In this document: piece after piece, positions 12,145-25,226 of the stretch
Layout of the letters: each line of letters begins with the position of its first letter
How positions within the stretch are numbered: the first letter of the stretch is position 1
NCBI GenBank assembly: GCA_965153455.1
Contig: OZ234504.1
Span: 6,200,001-6,264,000, forward strand
DNA from: Sphagnum compactum
Taxonomy: Eukaryota; Bryophyta; Sphagnopsida; Sphagnales
DNA length: 64,000 nt
Direction of reading: 5' to 3'
The notes under the pieces: generated by a model
What the model was told of the DNA's origin: nothing
The model's database searches: none
Seen by the model: only the letters and a program-made list of their open reading frames with translations
Position numbers and translations under genes: made by a program

Positions 12145-13250
12145 ATGGCGGAGCTGTTGCCGGCTGGGGATAAGATTGCAGAATATGATGCTAGAGTGGA
12201 TCCCGATGCTCCTCCTGAAACGCAAAAAGTAAGTACATTTGCACAACCTGTGTATGTATATGTGTGTGTGTGTGTTCCAACTATACTCTCCCAGTTCCAC
12301 ATTGAGCATTCTCAACAGTTTGGAGTTTCCAGATGAAGAAAAGGTTCACAGGTTAAGCGCTAAGATCAGCCAAGAGAATTCAGCATGCCGTTTTGCCGTC
12401 ATTTTTTAATTTTTTTCTCCAATCTCACGTTGTACTAGTGGCGCTCTCAAATTAGGGTTTTCTTATCACGACCTGGATGTGATATGTATGTGTACAACAG
12501 GAAATCGCAGAGCAGAGAAAGCGGAAACACGGGATCCTTGGGAGATTTTCCTTGCTACAGCTTCACGTGATCACGCTTGTCGTCGTCCTGTCTGCGAGTG
12601 GTCTAGTCCCAGCAGAGGACCTTGCTTTCGTAGTCCTGACATCGATCTATATGTTCTTGATGAACTCACTAGTGTTCAAGGCTCCTGTGTCATCGGAGCC
12701 ACCTCCGAATGTGATGGCCAGCAACCAATACGTGATGGGAAAGTACTTACTCTTCTCATCCTTTGTTGGGTTGGTGGCTCCGGTGGGATATGTGCTTGGA
12801 GCTTTCGTGCACGGTGATCAAAAAGCATTAAGAACTGCTTCCCCACATCTGTTTCTTCTCGCTTGTCAGATTCTATCTGAGAATGCAGCATTTGGACGTG
12901 ACCGAGTGTCGCTTCCGATCCGCGCCCTGATACCCATCTTTTACAACACCAGGAGGCTCTTCACACTCATGACTTGGTTGAAGACTGACCTAAGCAAAGG
13001 ATTGGAGAGTGTTGGACAACTTGGGACTGGAATGCCTCTAACAGCTGCTCAATGGATCCTATTTGGTCGAGCTCTAGCAGCTTCCAACTTGATTCTCTGG
13101 ACTTACAACCTCTTCTTCTTCCTTCTCCCTGTGTACCTTCCTCGCACATTCAAGAAGCATTATGAAATGGAAGCTGCTACTACTGCACTAGATTCCAAGA
13201 ACAAAGCTGGAGAAACGGCTGCTGGAGAGACAAAGAAGAAGACTACTTAA
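12145..13250 (+). CDS. Multi-pass membrane protein, tentatively plant DUF7733 family
   Basis: There are two coding exons: 12145-12228 (28 codons, ends at a GTAAGT donor) and 12501-13250 (starts after an ACAG acceptor). They join in phase 0 and give 277 residues ending at TAA. The N-terminus is hydrophilic. Hydrophobic segments lie at about residues 48-66, 69-89, 103-123 and 208-230, with weaker ones between, and the C-terminus is lysine-rich, ending KKKTT. Length and segment pattern resemble an uncharacterised plant family that I recall as DUF7733. That name is from memory and tentative. I infer membrane location from the hydrophobic segments; no function is claimed. Exon 2 has an open frame of 250 codons, so the gene is probably functional. 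A G-box cluster lies upstream and a (TTC)n tract lies in the 3' UTR at about 13269-13293. Confidence 0.8.
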
Positions 13251-13464
13251 GAGTAGACAAAAAGCATATGCTTCTTCTTCTTCTTCTTCTTCTCCATTTG
13301 AGCTCATTTTTTGGGTAGTCTCTAATGGAACCTATTTTAGCAAGCTTTGGGAGTGAGATGGTTATTTCTTGACATCATTTGTTTGCTGCTGTTGGGGGCA
13401 AGATTTTGTCTCAGAAATTCTGCCTTCTCAAACTGTTTTAGTGACCCTTCTTTTTTTTTTTGCA

Positions 13465-13602
13465 GCTAATCTTGCAATTTTCCGACTTTCTAATGCTGCA
13501 ATTTTCAGAATTTGAACTTGCTAATCTTGCGATTTTAGGGCTTGCTAATATTGCAACTTTCAATACTTGAAACTTGCTGATCTTGCAATTCTGGAACTTG
13601 AT
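13465..13602. repeat. Imperfect tandem repeat, about 25-33 bp units, five copies
   Basis: Units share the core GCTAATCTTGCAATTTT followed by a variable end rich in GAACTT. Five variants follow one another. They lie about 215 bases after the stop codon, so they are probably in the 3' UTR. Confidence 0.65.
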
Positions 13603-14574
13603 TTTGTGGCCATCTTCATTATGGGATTCAAGTGTTTTTTTCCCTTCCAAATGGCTGGATTGTTAACTGGCCTTGGGACTCGTGATGATGATGTGTATTT
13701 TTTTGATTTCTGGGCACATCAGATTTTGCTTTAAATATTTTATTTGTTGGAAAAGAGCTATATCCATATCATTTTACTCTGTGGCTAAATCTGCTTTACC
13801 CAGTGCTCCATTCCCATTGTAAACAGAACGTTGGGATCTGATAATTTGTAGTTCTTTTGAGATTCGGGTTTGTAAGTTGTTTTGGTGGAATCTACAGATG
13901 CTTTGTCTAAGTCCTTGTGGTGGTGAGAATTTGTGATGTGTGTAGTGAATGAAAAATGGTTGTAGTTTCTCCAAGGTTGGGATTTGCAAGTTGTGGTGGA
14001 ATCTCATTATTACCTTTTTGTCTTAGTTCTCCATGTCCAGCAAGTTATGAGTTTAGCTCTTGGAGCTCCCATGAAAACATTCTGTGAACCTCGCTAATGG
14101 TTGTGGCAACATATGATTGTCAGTATACCAATCATATGTTTTGTCCATACTGTTACATGGCCATTGAGGAAAGACAATACACATTGCATGCAACTGGTAT
14201 TTTGATAAAAAAATGTCAATGACAAATCGATTTCTGCAGACATGTTGAACACCGATGGTAACTTTGAAATAACTTTGTAATATTACACCATTTCAATTGA
14301 AATCCTGACTAAGGATATTTCATATAATTATCCCTAGTCATTCCCATAATTGCATGGGCGTATGGAAATCTCTGCATTCTCAGAGTTTACAGCTAAGAGT
14401 CCATCATTCTAATACTTCAGTGAACGAGGTTGGATCTTGACCATAGAAGCTCAATATGATGATCAACATGAGTCCAATGTCGAAGGGCAAGCACAGTAAG
14501 AAAAATGAGAGGCTTTTTCAAGTAGTGCATCATCATTGACCTTCAATCTCTTCTTCTTATGGTTGTTGTATGCT

Positions 14575-14740
14575 ACTACTAGATCGGTGCCCAACACTAT
14601 CAAAGTCACCGCAGTCACACACCAAAGATGAGATTGCAGAGAGACACTCTTTGGCACACTACTAGATCGGTGCCCAACATATAAAAATTCAACCAAGTCA
14701 CACACCAAAGATGAGATTGCAGAGACTTTGAGTCTTTGGA
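14575..14740. repeat. 83-bp tandem duplication
   Basis: The block starting ACTACTAGATCGGTGCCC occurs at 14575 and again at 14658, with a shared end GATGAGATTGCAGAGA. It lies inside an otherwise uninformative stretch and creates a repeated peptide in an unsupported minus-strand frame. Confidence 0.8.
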
Positions 14741-16063
14741 TAAAACAACCCAAACAAGAAAAAGCTGGAATCCCATTTGCATCAAATTGGGTTCCAACAA
14801 CAAATAACTTCAGAAATGTATTAGTTTGCAACAAATACCTGACTTCATCAGTTTCCAGGATCACCCAAATCTGCTTTTTGTAAGTTCCTTCACATCCGGT
14901 ACACACTTCTTATACACAACACATCAGTTTTTAACACATCTTAAAAACCTTCTGAAATTGAGACTCTACTTAGCTAATAATTGTTGCTTTTGAAGTAAGT
15001 AAGTATTGGCCATCATCAATCTTGAGCTTCTTCATCACTTGTGTCACACCATATCAAGAGTATAATCTACTACACATTAAGCTTCAAGATGGCCTGTAGT
15101 AAGGCTTTTATCATTTTGGATGACCCTTAGACAAAGGGCTCATTTAGAGTCTCTATAAGAAATATAAAATCACAAATTTGGTAAATTCACATATATACAA
15201 ATCTCAGTTTTTTTTTAAAATTTAAAATTTAATAAATTTTGTCACAAAAAAAAACCTTTGCAAGTTTGTGATTTTATTTTCAGAAAGTGAAAAAAAGAGA
15301 AAATGAAAAATGTGTGATTTTTTTAATCACTTTTTTGGAAATAAAATGCCAATTGGGAAGTGGTCATTTTTTAATGCTATTTAATAATGGGGATCCTCAC
15401 CAATGGACCTACTTGCGGGGTATTGGAAAAATATAATTAAAATTTTTTTTAAAAAAAATAAAAAAATAAAAAGCCCTGTACAAAGTGTATACAATACTTA
15501 ACACATAGGAAATAAGACATTGGCATATTCAACAAAATTATGAACAAGACCCACTTCGGATATTTTTAATCAAGATTTTTGTTTAATTAATCTGACCAAT
15601 TTGGATTAAAGGTTCACAAAATCTGATCAATGGGGTTATCCTATACCATATGTTTCATGTTGTTGGATGAACATTGAATTCGAATGGGAATGTTTGTGAG
15701 ATCGCTCTGAAACCTTCATCATCAAATTACAAAACAACCCATTTAATCAGCATTTTGGGTTATAATTATGATCAAAGAGACAAAATTAGATTGCTGAAGA
15801 TATGCCCAAAAAAACATAAATATCATGCATTTAGTGCCCTGTAGATTTGGGTTTTGTAAGGGCTTGGGGTTTATCAAAGATCACATGTTCAGATTTGTGC
15901 AGTTCTAGGAGGGTTTTTGCATGTGCTTGAGTGAGTGATTATGGTGTTGTTGGTGCTGCTGCAATTGCAAAGGAAGATTGTTAAGCGAAGACAAACAAGG
16001 AGGAGGAGGAGGAGAAGACAGGTGACCAGAAGAACGAGTCCCAGAGGAGCAGTTTTCCTTGGG

Positions 16064-17557
16064 ATGAGGATCGAATGTGTGAGTGCAATATAATTTTCTT
16101 TCATTTTTTTGGGTGTTTTTTTTTTTCTCCTCATCCCCTCATCCCCTTCCCTCTTTTATTCAGTAGGAGAAGGATTGTCATCATATGCATATGGTGGTGG
16201 ACTAGAACAAAACATGTTCATTTGCATGTAGAGATCAGCTGTCTGGGCATGCATGCCGCACAGTTTTGTGTGTTGCATGTAGAAATTGACTCTCTGGGCA
16301 TGCTGCAAAAGTTGTGTGTTGCATGTAGAAATTGGCTCTCTGGGCGTGCTGCAAAAGTTGTGTGTTGCATGTAGAAATTGGTGTGTAATTCTTTTTGTGT
16401 TTTTGGTACACTACTTGCTGCAGGAAGATGATGATGAGGATGATTCTTCTTCACAAATAGAACAAGTGAAGTTAACAGTGTCAGAGACAGATGACCCATC
16501 ACTACCAGCACTCACATTCCGCACATGGACAATTGGGACTTTGCTGTGCATCTTTTTGTCATTTGTTAACCAATTTTTCCACTTCCGCACATCACCCATT
16601 ACTATATCTGGCCTTGCTGGCCAGATTGTGTCCTTGTACCTTGGCCGATTCATGGCTTCTATGCTTCCACATTGGGAAATCAGGGGACTCAAAATCAATC
16701 CTGGACCCTTCAACATCAAGGTTCTGTTTTTTGTTTCTTTTTCTTCTTCTTTTGTCCTTTTTGCTTTTCCAGCCTCCTGTACCAAACCCATCAATCGAGC
16801 TGCCATCATTTTTGTGTCCACAATAATTTGCTTTCTTCTGAATCAAAGGTTTTTAAGCTGGGGTTCAATGTTTTGACATGCGGGTTTTTAACTTACTGCA
16901 AATTTGCTGTCTTGGGATTATTGTTCATTCACTGGAGATGTTGATTCTGCTACATGACATATATTTTATTGACCCGTGTTTGGATGGAACAATCCTAGGA
17001 GCATGTTCTCATCACAATGCTAGCACATTCAGGAAGTGGTAGTAGTCAAGCAATTGAAGCTATTGCACTCATCAAGCTTTCTCCATTTTACAACCAGGTA
17101 CGAATGAATTTCTCTCCCATGATCGACAATAATTTTCTTTCAATTTTCTTTTTTGTAATCACTGTAAAACTTGTGCTTTTTGGCTTCATGAATATTGAAG
17201 TAATAAAAAACCACCACTAGCCTAGGTACCCAAGTTCACAAAATGTAGTAAGTAAATTTACAAAAACTTGAGTGCAAAAGATGATGCATTTTCTAGAGTC
17301 ATAATTTCACTTGTTGGGTACTACTAGATTGGGTGTTGAAAATATGTGCCAAATATTTTTCGTTCTTTGTTTTACTCTGTTGATCTACTACATCAACTCC
17401 TACTCTATCGTGTGCCGATGATTATTATGTGAGCCATTTTTCTGTTTGAATCAGGAAATGCCATTCATGGCAGCTTTATCATTGACAATAACAACTCAAG
17501 TTTTGGGATACGGATGGGCTGGTCTTCTTCGCAAATACCTTGTGGTATATACATATG

Positions 17558-17589
<32 letters not shown>

Positions 17590-19579
17590 CTCTGTGTGTG
17601 TCTCTCTCTCAGACACAAGTCCTCTCTCCTGAGTATAGTAGTAGTTACATGTTTTGATGACATCAAAGGTATAACTTTGCAAAACTTCAAAAGCCATTGC
17701 ACAATCTAAGTTGAATCCTTATGGTGCATTTTGGATTAAACCAGTTGTAACTACAAGTTATAGGACGAATCGCCATTTTTTTCAGAGAGTGAGAGTGTTT
17801 ATGTCTGTCTATTCAAGAAAATTGCTTGTCAACTCAACTCCTTACAATGCTTTCTAAGGATCTAATCTGCATGCGTTTTTGTCTTCTGGATTATGTTTAA
17901 TAGGAACCTGCAAATATGTGGTGGCCAGCAACTTTAGTTGACGTCTCTGTGTTCAGGTGTTGATTATCTTCTCCTTATGCCAATACAACAAAAATTGCAG
18001 TGAAGAAATCACAGCGGTCATAAGAGTGTATGCGACTCATGTTACCGTAGTTTTTACTCTGCATGAGCAATTTCTTACCAATGAAGAAAAATATAAAGAA
18101 ATAAAATAAATAAAAATCATCACTGCCTTTTGATCATGGCCAAATTAATATATTATCCGGGTTTCATTGTTTTTTGGTAACAGGGCTTTACATGAGAAGG
18201 AAGATTCAAAGGGTGGTGTTGGTAGGCTTCAGTTCTTTGCCATAGCTGCTGTTTGCAGTTTTGCATGGTATTTACTCCCCGGGTACATGTTCCTGACTAT
18301 CACTTCTGTCTCCTGGATTTGCTGGACTTGGAAAGACTCCATCCTGGCCCACCAACTTGGTTCCGGTATGTAGACAAAAAAATCCTTAAACCCTTAAACT
18401 CTAAACCCTGTCCATTGTTTCTGACTCCTCTGTGCAGAGAAGACTTAGTACTACTACTACTACTACCACACTCCATAGCTGAACTCCCCTCTAAAATTAA
18501 TTGCAGATTTTGCAACCAGTTTTTTCAGAGTTCAGTTGTGTCTGTTGCCCAATGTGCTAATTTGGAGTTTTCCCCAAGTTCAAACTTTGCAAGAGAAGGA
18601 AAAAATTAACAAGCTTCATAGTATCCCAGGCATCTTTCTCTCTCCCAGTATCAAAGACCCTAAATCCTAAACCCTAAACCCTACCTACCTATTGTATCAA
18701 AGTGGTTTGATGTGGGTTCCGATTTGGTAAATAGATTTGGTAATGCAAATAAATTAGATAAATGAATGAATGAATTAGCATCATGTGGGTGTGATTGGCT
18801 TTTTTCAGGTTCAACTGGATTGGGATTGATGGCATTTTCGTTGGATTGGGCGACAGTGTCTGCAATTTTATCATCTCCATTATCAACTCCTTGGCCAACA
18901 ATAGTGAATGTTTTTGTGGGTTTTCTTGTTGCTGCGTATATCATCACGCCACTCCTCTACTGGGGAGATTTTTTCCATGCCCAGAGATTTCCTATCACCA
19001 CCAACAAACTCTTCCTTTCAAATGGACAACGCTACAATGTTTCTGAGGTTAGACCCCCAAAAAAATCCCCCAAAACCCCAAAACCCAAAACCCAAAATAA
19101 TAATAATACCACCCATTGAACTTGACTTATATGCAAAACCCACAACTTTTTATGATATCTAAAATTGTGTTTTACATCCAACAACAACAACAACAACAAC
19201 ACAGCAAGCACACTTTGCAACAAGTAGTTCTAACAAGTATCGAGCTGAAACGACAATTTGCTGGAGGATCAATCTACTACTGTCTGGATTAAGGAAGCTT
19301 GAAGGGGGTTTTTTTTCTTCCTGGGACAAAATCGGCAAAATTAATTTTTTTTGAAATTATATCAATGACTTGATGATGGGTGTTGTTGGGTTAGGTGGTT
19401 GCTAGAGATGGCCTGACACTGGACTTACACAAGTATGAGACATATGGAGCGCCTCATATGTCAGCCTTTTATGCAGTTCTTCATTGGGGACTCTTATTTG
19501 CATCGATTGGTGCCACCATTGTGCATGTTTTACTCTGGCATGGCAAGACCATCTATCATCAATTCAAGAGAGCCTGTCA

Positions 19580-19630
<51 letters not shown>

Positions 19631-21980
19631 TTGAAACCAAATTTTCTTTGCTCCTCATTAGGACTGCCTCTTAAGACTTGTGATTAAATTTTTTTTTTCA
19701 TGTGCCCATTTCAAATTCACTTGATCCCAATTTAAATTCTTCTGTGTACATTTTATCAGTGTTTTTTTCGTTTTTCAGAAGTTGGGTTGGGGTCAGGAAA
19801 TTACATACAGAAAACGGGTCAGTTTCTAAAGTGCTACATTAACCATGAAGAAAAACCAGAGGAAGGCAAAAAAGAAAAATGAAAAACAATAAAATATATT
19901 ATGAACTTATAAGCTCTGCTGAATTGATTATTTTCTGGCAGCTGGGGAACACAAGCCAAGCATCCATACAAAGCTGATGCAAAGCTACAAGGATGTACCC
20001 GCATGCTGGTTTTGGGCAATCATGATTGTGAGTACAGTAGCAGCAATGGTGATTGTACAAACATGGAAGCATATATTCCAGCTTCCTTGGTGGGGAGTAT
20101 TAGTATGCATGTTTGTCAATCTGTTCTTCACACTTCCGATCGGTGTGATTGCTGCCACCACAAACAGGGTATGTACACAACAACACCCAAAACTCACTTC
20201 ACATCATTCATTCATCACCCAAGTAATTTGTCAATCATTGCAAGTTATACCCGTCTGGGGCAGTTTTCAAATGGCAATTTACATTAACAAATTTACAATT
20301 GTTTGCAATTTGCATTGCAAGATCCGATGCCCTTTTCAACTCATTTGATTATGTCTATGCCCAGTGCAGTAGCAGTACGATTTAGAACAACTTGCCATAA
20401 TTCCCATGATTTTTTCGAATGGGCAATACACAAACATATTTACAATTGTTTGCAGTTTTCGTAACAATATCTGTTGCGTCTTTTTAGGGCATTTCACTAT
20501 GTTTATGCCCAATAGTAAGCAGTGCTTAGATTGAGAAAATCATACATTACACTAGATCAATGTTATTGAGATTTTGAAAGAAATTGGGATGTGTGGTTTG
20601 TCATTGTGGATTGGTGGGTGGGTGGGGGAGTGTGCTGGGGCGGGGGCGGCAATCACGACAGTCAACAGGAATTGGACCATTGTGTGATATTGTCACAGGA
20701 TTCATGTTTCCAGGTTACCCAATTGCCAATGTTTGCTTCCGTTTGTTCTCATCAGAAGCAATTGTCCAAGGCTTGGCTTACTTACGTTGTAGCAAACTTG
20801 GACATTACATGAAGATTGCCCCTCGTGAACTACTTGCGGTGCTGGTAAGTAGTGTCCCCCAAAAACATTTTGCCAAATTGCTGTTTTAGTAGTGTGTACT
20901 ATCAAAGTAAGTACTGATCAAAGTCTAGTAATTTGTGCACAATGTGTTGTTGTAATAAACCTGCTCATGTTGTTGTGATCAAAACCCATGCAAGTGCAAA
21001 TTGCTTAGTTCTAATAAAACACAGCATGCCCAAAAGGGGGAAGAAACAACACCCACATGCAAGTAGATAGAGATTCTCATGGATGTTTCAGACTTTGAAT
21101 ATATTATATAATTGCAGTTGTGTGGAGCTTTGCTTGGGGGACTGGTCAACTTGGCTTGCGCATATTGGTTGTTTGAGAGTGTTGAAAACATGTGCGTGGA
21201 ATCTGGTGCATGGTCATGTCCCATCACAAGTAACACGTTTTCAGCCATCACATTATGGGGTCTGGTGGGATCCTCAAGACTATTGGGTGCTTCCGGGGAG
21301 TACAAGAATCTGAATTGGTGCTTTCTAGTCGGTGCTCTTGCTCCCATCCCCTTTTGGGTCATTGCCAAATCCTCTTCCAAGCTCAAGGTTGTTAGCTCAC
21401 TCTTTTTGTTTTTTTAGTTTCTTGGGTTTTTTAGCAAAACTCGTGGAACTTGCAATATTTCATGGTTTTGCTAAATCATGAAGTTGCAGGTTTTTTTTAC
21501 TTCAAATTATTGCCTTCACAACTTTTTCACGAATTTTTGTTGCCTGTGTTTTTTGCATCTTTAAATTCCGACAGACAAATAATGGCACTCGTGAACTAAA
21601 CTTCTGAAATTTCACCTTTGCAGGTATACATGAAAGGAGTGAATCTGCCAGTGCTATTTGGAGCTGCAAATCATTGGCCACCGGCAACACCAGTGACATA
21701 CAATTCCTGGTTCATCACCGGATGCATTTTCAATTGCTTTGTCTTCAAGCACCAAAGGCGTTGGTGGCAACGATACAACTACATTTTGTCAGCAGGTCTC
21801 GACACTGGGGTGGCTTTTGCAGGTCCTCTCATCTTCCTCACCCTTCTCTACTTTGACAAAGAAAGACCAAAATGGTGGGGTAATCCAACCCATTATCTGG
21901 ATCATTGTCCTTTGTCATACTGTCCAACAGCCAAAGGCATCAATGTCACTGCTCAATACCACTTCTGTCCTGTACATTAA
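16064..21980 (+). CDS. Oligopeptide transporter (OPT family, PT clade)
   Basis: Proton-coupled oligopeptide transporters move small peptides, and in some members metal chelates or glutathione, across plant membranes. Coding exons: 16064-16078, 16424-16720, 16999-17097, 17455-17544, 17904-17956, 18184-18365, 18809-19047, 19395-19575, 19942-20168, 20662-20844, 21118-21387 and 21624-21980. All joins keep phase and use GT-AG. The product is about 730 residues, the usual OPT length. Family marks include LTFRTW near the N-terminus, [52 protein letters not shown] (usually KIPPR), [10 protein letters not shown] and the C-terminal [13 protein letters not shown]. Most residues lie in many hydrophobic segments. 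The first exon is the weak point: I chose ATG 16064, which gives a five-residue lead before the acidic N-terminus. An in-frame ATG at 15941 would add 41 arginine-rich residues unlike the family. No frameshift or stop breaks the gene. Confidence 0.93.
16225..16380. repeat. 46-bp tandem repeat in the first OPT intron
   Basis: About 3.4 copies start with CATGTAGAAATTG at 16225 (variant), 16276, 16322 and 16368. The exact period is 46 bp for the last three; the first copy is 51 bp. Copies share CTCTGGGC and GTTGTGTGTTG. The array ends about 50 bases before the acceptor of coding exon 2. Confidence 0.85.
17558..17610. repeat. (CT)n microsatellite in OPT intron 4
   Basis: A CT run is followed by TGTG-interrupted CT sequence. 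It begins about 14 bases after the GT donor of the exon ending at 17544. Confidence 0.95.
19582..19626. repeat. (CT)n microsatellite at the start of OPT intron 8
   Basis: An uninterrupted CT run of about 45 bases starts only six bases after the donor GTCAGT of the exon ending at 19575. It is the second of three CT tracts in this gene. Confidence 0.95.
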
Positions 21981-21990
21981 GATCATTGGA

Positions 21991-21992
<2 letters not shown>

Positions 21993-22054
<62 letters not shown>
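21993..22054. repeat. (TC)n microsatellite in the OPT 3' UTR
   Basis: A pure TC run of about 60 bases begins 13 bases after the TAA stop codon. It is the longest simple dinucleotide run in the window. Confidence 0.97.
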
Positions 22055-22056
<2 letters not shown>

Positions 22057-22149
22057 AGCACCCATTCACAATTTTCATCAAGAGGACATTTTTTTTCTGT
22101 TATGAGTTCACACTACACAGATTGAATTTTCTCCACAGAGATTTGCATT

Positions 22150-22440
22150 GAATGTGCTTGAAATCCGCAATTTTTATTCGTTTTTGAAATCAGATTTTCT
22201 TTTGTTGTGCTTCAAAATCTGCAGTTTCATTCAGGTTTGAAATTGGATTTTCTTTAAATTGTACTTCAAATCTGACCTTTTTATTTGACATTTGAAATTG
22301 GGATTTTTCTCTTTTGTGCTTCAAATCCGAATTTTTATTGAGGTTTGAATTGGGTTTCTTTTTGTGTGCATGAAAACTTGGTTTTTATTAGAGGTTTGAA
22401 TTGGGTTTTTTTTTGTGCTTTTGAAAATCTGCTTTTTTAT
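22150..22440. repeat. Imperfect minisatellite, about 50-56 bp units, six copies
   Basis: Units share TTTGAAATTGGATTTTCTT and TGCTTCAAATC cores with T-rich spacers. Unit starts are near 22153, 22208, 22262, 22318, 22367 and 22417. The array lies directly downstream of the OPT gene, in or just after its 3' UTR. Confidence 0.75.
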
Positions 22441-22449
22441 TGTATAACT

Positions 22450-23198
22450 GCACGTAAATCTGCACAGACCGTACATTTGTAAAGACCACACATCAGGGTG
22501 AGAATGTGCTAGTATTCTGACTTCTGATTTGCATAAAATAGCAGATGAATGTTTTTTGCCTCCACATACCAATTTCAAAACCACCCAATACCCACAAATG
22601 TGTACTTTGAGTACTGCAACGATCAGTAGTATTCAACAGAAGCAGCAATGCTCATCATGGTCAACTACCAAAACTACATAACAGTTGCCTCAGAATGGAG
22701 GGTTTTTTGTTGTTCATTAGGCGATGAATTCATACATTTGATCTCAATGGACACACAATACCACCGCTCAAATTCCATACTCTGTACCAGCTTTCCAACA
22801 AATTATTAGCACCTGAATCCCCCTCCCTGAACACGATAAGTTTTGCTTTGTGTGAAGAAATTCCACTAGAGTGTTTCAGGTTTTACTGGATCCATGCATA
22901 GTATGTATATGCATATAAGGGAGATTGGACTTGATGCTGAATTTGTCACGTGGAAGGCATGAATGAACTCAGAAGGCTCAACTTTGGACGAACTTTGATG
23001 GAACTTTGCATCAAAAACCATCTGAGCTTCTTCTTGAATATAAAAAAGACATGAGTTTTTACAGAAGGATTTGGCCATTGTGTTTGAAGAAGATTGCTTT
23101 CTCTTAATGCTGGCTGCTTCCTGCACTTCACCCAGCCACAATAAATGTTTCTGACCCAAAAAAATTTGTATGTAGTGAAATGCAAAAAACTTTCGATG
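22450..23198. other. Intergenic region downstream of the OPT gene
   Basis: I see no gene here. A minus-strand open frame at 22866-23246 (126 codons) has no recognisable domain. Confidence 0.4.
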
Positions 23199-23335
23199 GA
23201 TCCAAAAACTACCAAACTTCACCCAAAAAACAAAAAAGGAGCTCAAAAACTACCAAACTTCACCAAAAAAACAAAGATGGAGCTCAAAAACTACCAAACT
23301 TCACCAAAAAAACAAAAATGGAGCTCAAAAACTAT
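23199..23335. repeat. 41-bp tandem repeat, just over three copies
   Basis: Units with GCTCAAAAACTACCAAACTT followed by CACC and an A-rich run start at 23241, 23282 and 23323. A partial copy precedes them. The copies are almost identical, so the array is young. Confidence 0.9.
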
Positions 23336-23427
23336 GCACCTGATGATGTATAGCATTTGATCCAACTAGTCCTGAGCAAATGCATTCCTATTTTTGTTAA
23401 ACACTAAAACTGTTTCATCCAATATGG

Positions 23428-23537
23428 GAATTCAAGAAATTGCGTATTCTCTTGAACATGTTTAGAATTAAAGAAATCGCGTATTTTCTTGAACATGTTT
23501 AGAATTAAAGAAATTGGCGTATTCTTTGAACATGTAA
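23428..23537. repeat. 37-bp tandem repeat, three copies
   Basis: Units starting GAATTAAAGAAAT and ending TTGAACATGTTTA begin at 23428 (variant), 23465 and 23502. The period is 37 bp with few mismatches. Confidence 0.9.
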
Positions 23538-23831
23538 ATTGGATAATGAACTTGTTAGTGATGATCTCATAGACATGAACCACTTAACATGACTAAAGAG
23601 CATTTCAATGGATGTAAAATTCTATGACAAAATACAACACAACAAAAAAGGAATCCCTTTTTGAAAACTTACATATGATGAACTTAGAAATCCTATAATC
23701 AAAACATACAATTTCACACCCATACGTTTTTGTGTGATGTGCCCACTATTCAAGGGACTTTGTTAAACAATTTTTTAAAAAATTGTGGATGAAATGTGAA
23801 TGATGATCAAAGTATACAAATATGGGTGTTT

Positions 23832-24214
23832 TGAATGAATTTCATCCATGAACAAGCAATGTTGAATGAATTTTAATTGTTTTATGAATGAAAAATGTAC
23901 ATTCATAAATGAACTTCATTTGGGAATGACAAGCTAAATAAACGATGACCAAACTTCTTTGAATGAATTTCATCCATGAACAAGCAATGTTGAATGAATT
24001 TTAATTGTTTTATGAATGAAAAATGTACATTCATAAATGAACTTCATTTGGGAATGACAAGCTAAATAAACGATGACCAAACTTCTTTGAATGAATTTCA
24101 TCCATGAACAAGCAATGTTGAATGAATTTTAATTGTTTTATGAATGAAAAATGTACATTCATAAATGAACTTCATTTGGGAATGACAAGCTAAATAAACG
24201 ATGACCAAACTTCA
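23832..24214. repeat. 128-bp tandem repeat, three nearly identical copies
   Basis: Copies start with TGAATGAATTTCATCCATG at 23832, 23960 and 24088, and the last ends near 24214. They are almost identical base for base, which points to recent amplification or active homogenisation. Inside each unit, short ATTCAT/ATGAAT segments could pair, so single strands could fold. Confidence 0.95.
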
Positions 24215-25226
24215 ATTACCCATCCTATAACATTTAATATGCAATGGATCATGTTATTGTTACTATACGAACATCGATCATTGGCACAACTTAGTCATGC
24301 CCATTACTAGATAGAAACAAAAAAGGACCAAGAAAACATGCACATGCTAAAGCCAAGAGAATCCCCCCATGCCACACATGATGATGGTTTGACTAGCCCA
24401 TCCAACACATCAAGGACCTTGAAAAAGGAACAAACATTGAACACCCACCCCTTATGTTCACTTGGGCTCCATGTTGCTACACACTACTAGCCACAATTTT
24501 CTTTCCTATTATGTTCTTATATGATTATCACATAATTTCATCATTATTTATGTCAATGTCAAATTTAATTTTAATTAATATAAATATCATAGACATGACA
24601 AGGTACATGTTAATTTGTCTTTTCATATCCATGTTGATGAGGAAGGACAAGGGATGAAATAGTCATACGCATAGGAGATAGTTATTAAGAAAGGAGTGAG
24701 GTAATTATAAGGATAAAAGGTAGTTATTAGGAAGGAAGTGAGGTAGTTAGACTCGAAAATGAGATAGTTATATTTGGAAATGTTCAAGAATTGTCAAGGG
24801 ATGACCATATGAAAGATTATGCAAAATCAATAAGGAGCCTACGAAAAATTATACAAAAATCACCCCTATACTAGTTCCTAAAAATTCTCATCATTGGAAT
24901 TAATGCTAAGTAAGTTGTTTTTTTTTTTTTTTTCAATTTGTGATATCGAAAATTTAGATTTTAAAAAAAATTGTGCTTGAAAAAACGACAAAATTTGTCG
25001 AAAAAAAAACCTCTAATGTTGGGGCTTTTTTATTTTATGCCACATATTGCGTTAGCCATTAACATCAAATTTACTTACTTACATAATGTAATTAACTAAG
25101 TAATATGAGGTGGTAGTAGCCACCAAGTGCCACTGTTCACACTTACTTACACAATAACCAATTACATCCCCTACCTATGTATGGAACACACTTTACATAG
25201 GAAATGGTATCGTGCCTTACCACATG

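Larger units (their letters stand above)
13251..15940. other. 3' UTR and intergenic region without a supported gene
   Basis: This contains the 3' UTR of the membrane-protein gene, two short tandem repeats (13465-13602 and 14575-14740) and A/T-rich sequence at 15180-15480. A minus-strand open frame of 147 codons at 14463-14906 contains one of the tandem duplications and has no recognisable domain. Confidence 0.4.

Noticed and set aside
15941-16078. ATG at 15941 as the start of the OPT protein
   Set aside because: It is in frame with the donor but adds an arginine-rich stretch unlike OPT N-termini. The downstream ATG at 16064 is simpler. Transcript data could reverse this.
23199-24214. Regular tandem arrays considered as a CRISPR-like array
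   Set aside because: Units are contiguous tandem repeats without unique spacers, in a plant nuclear context.
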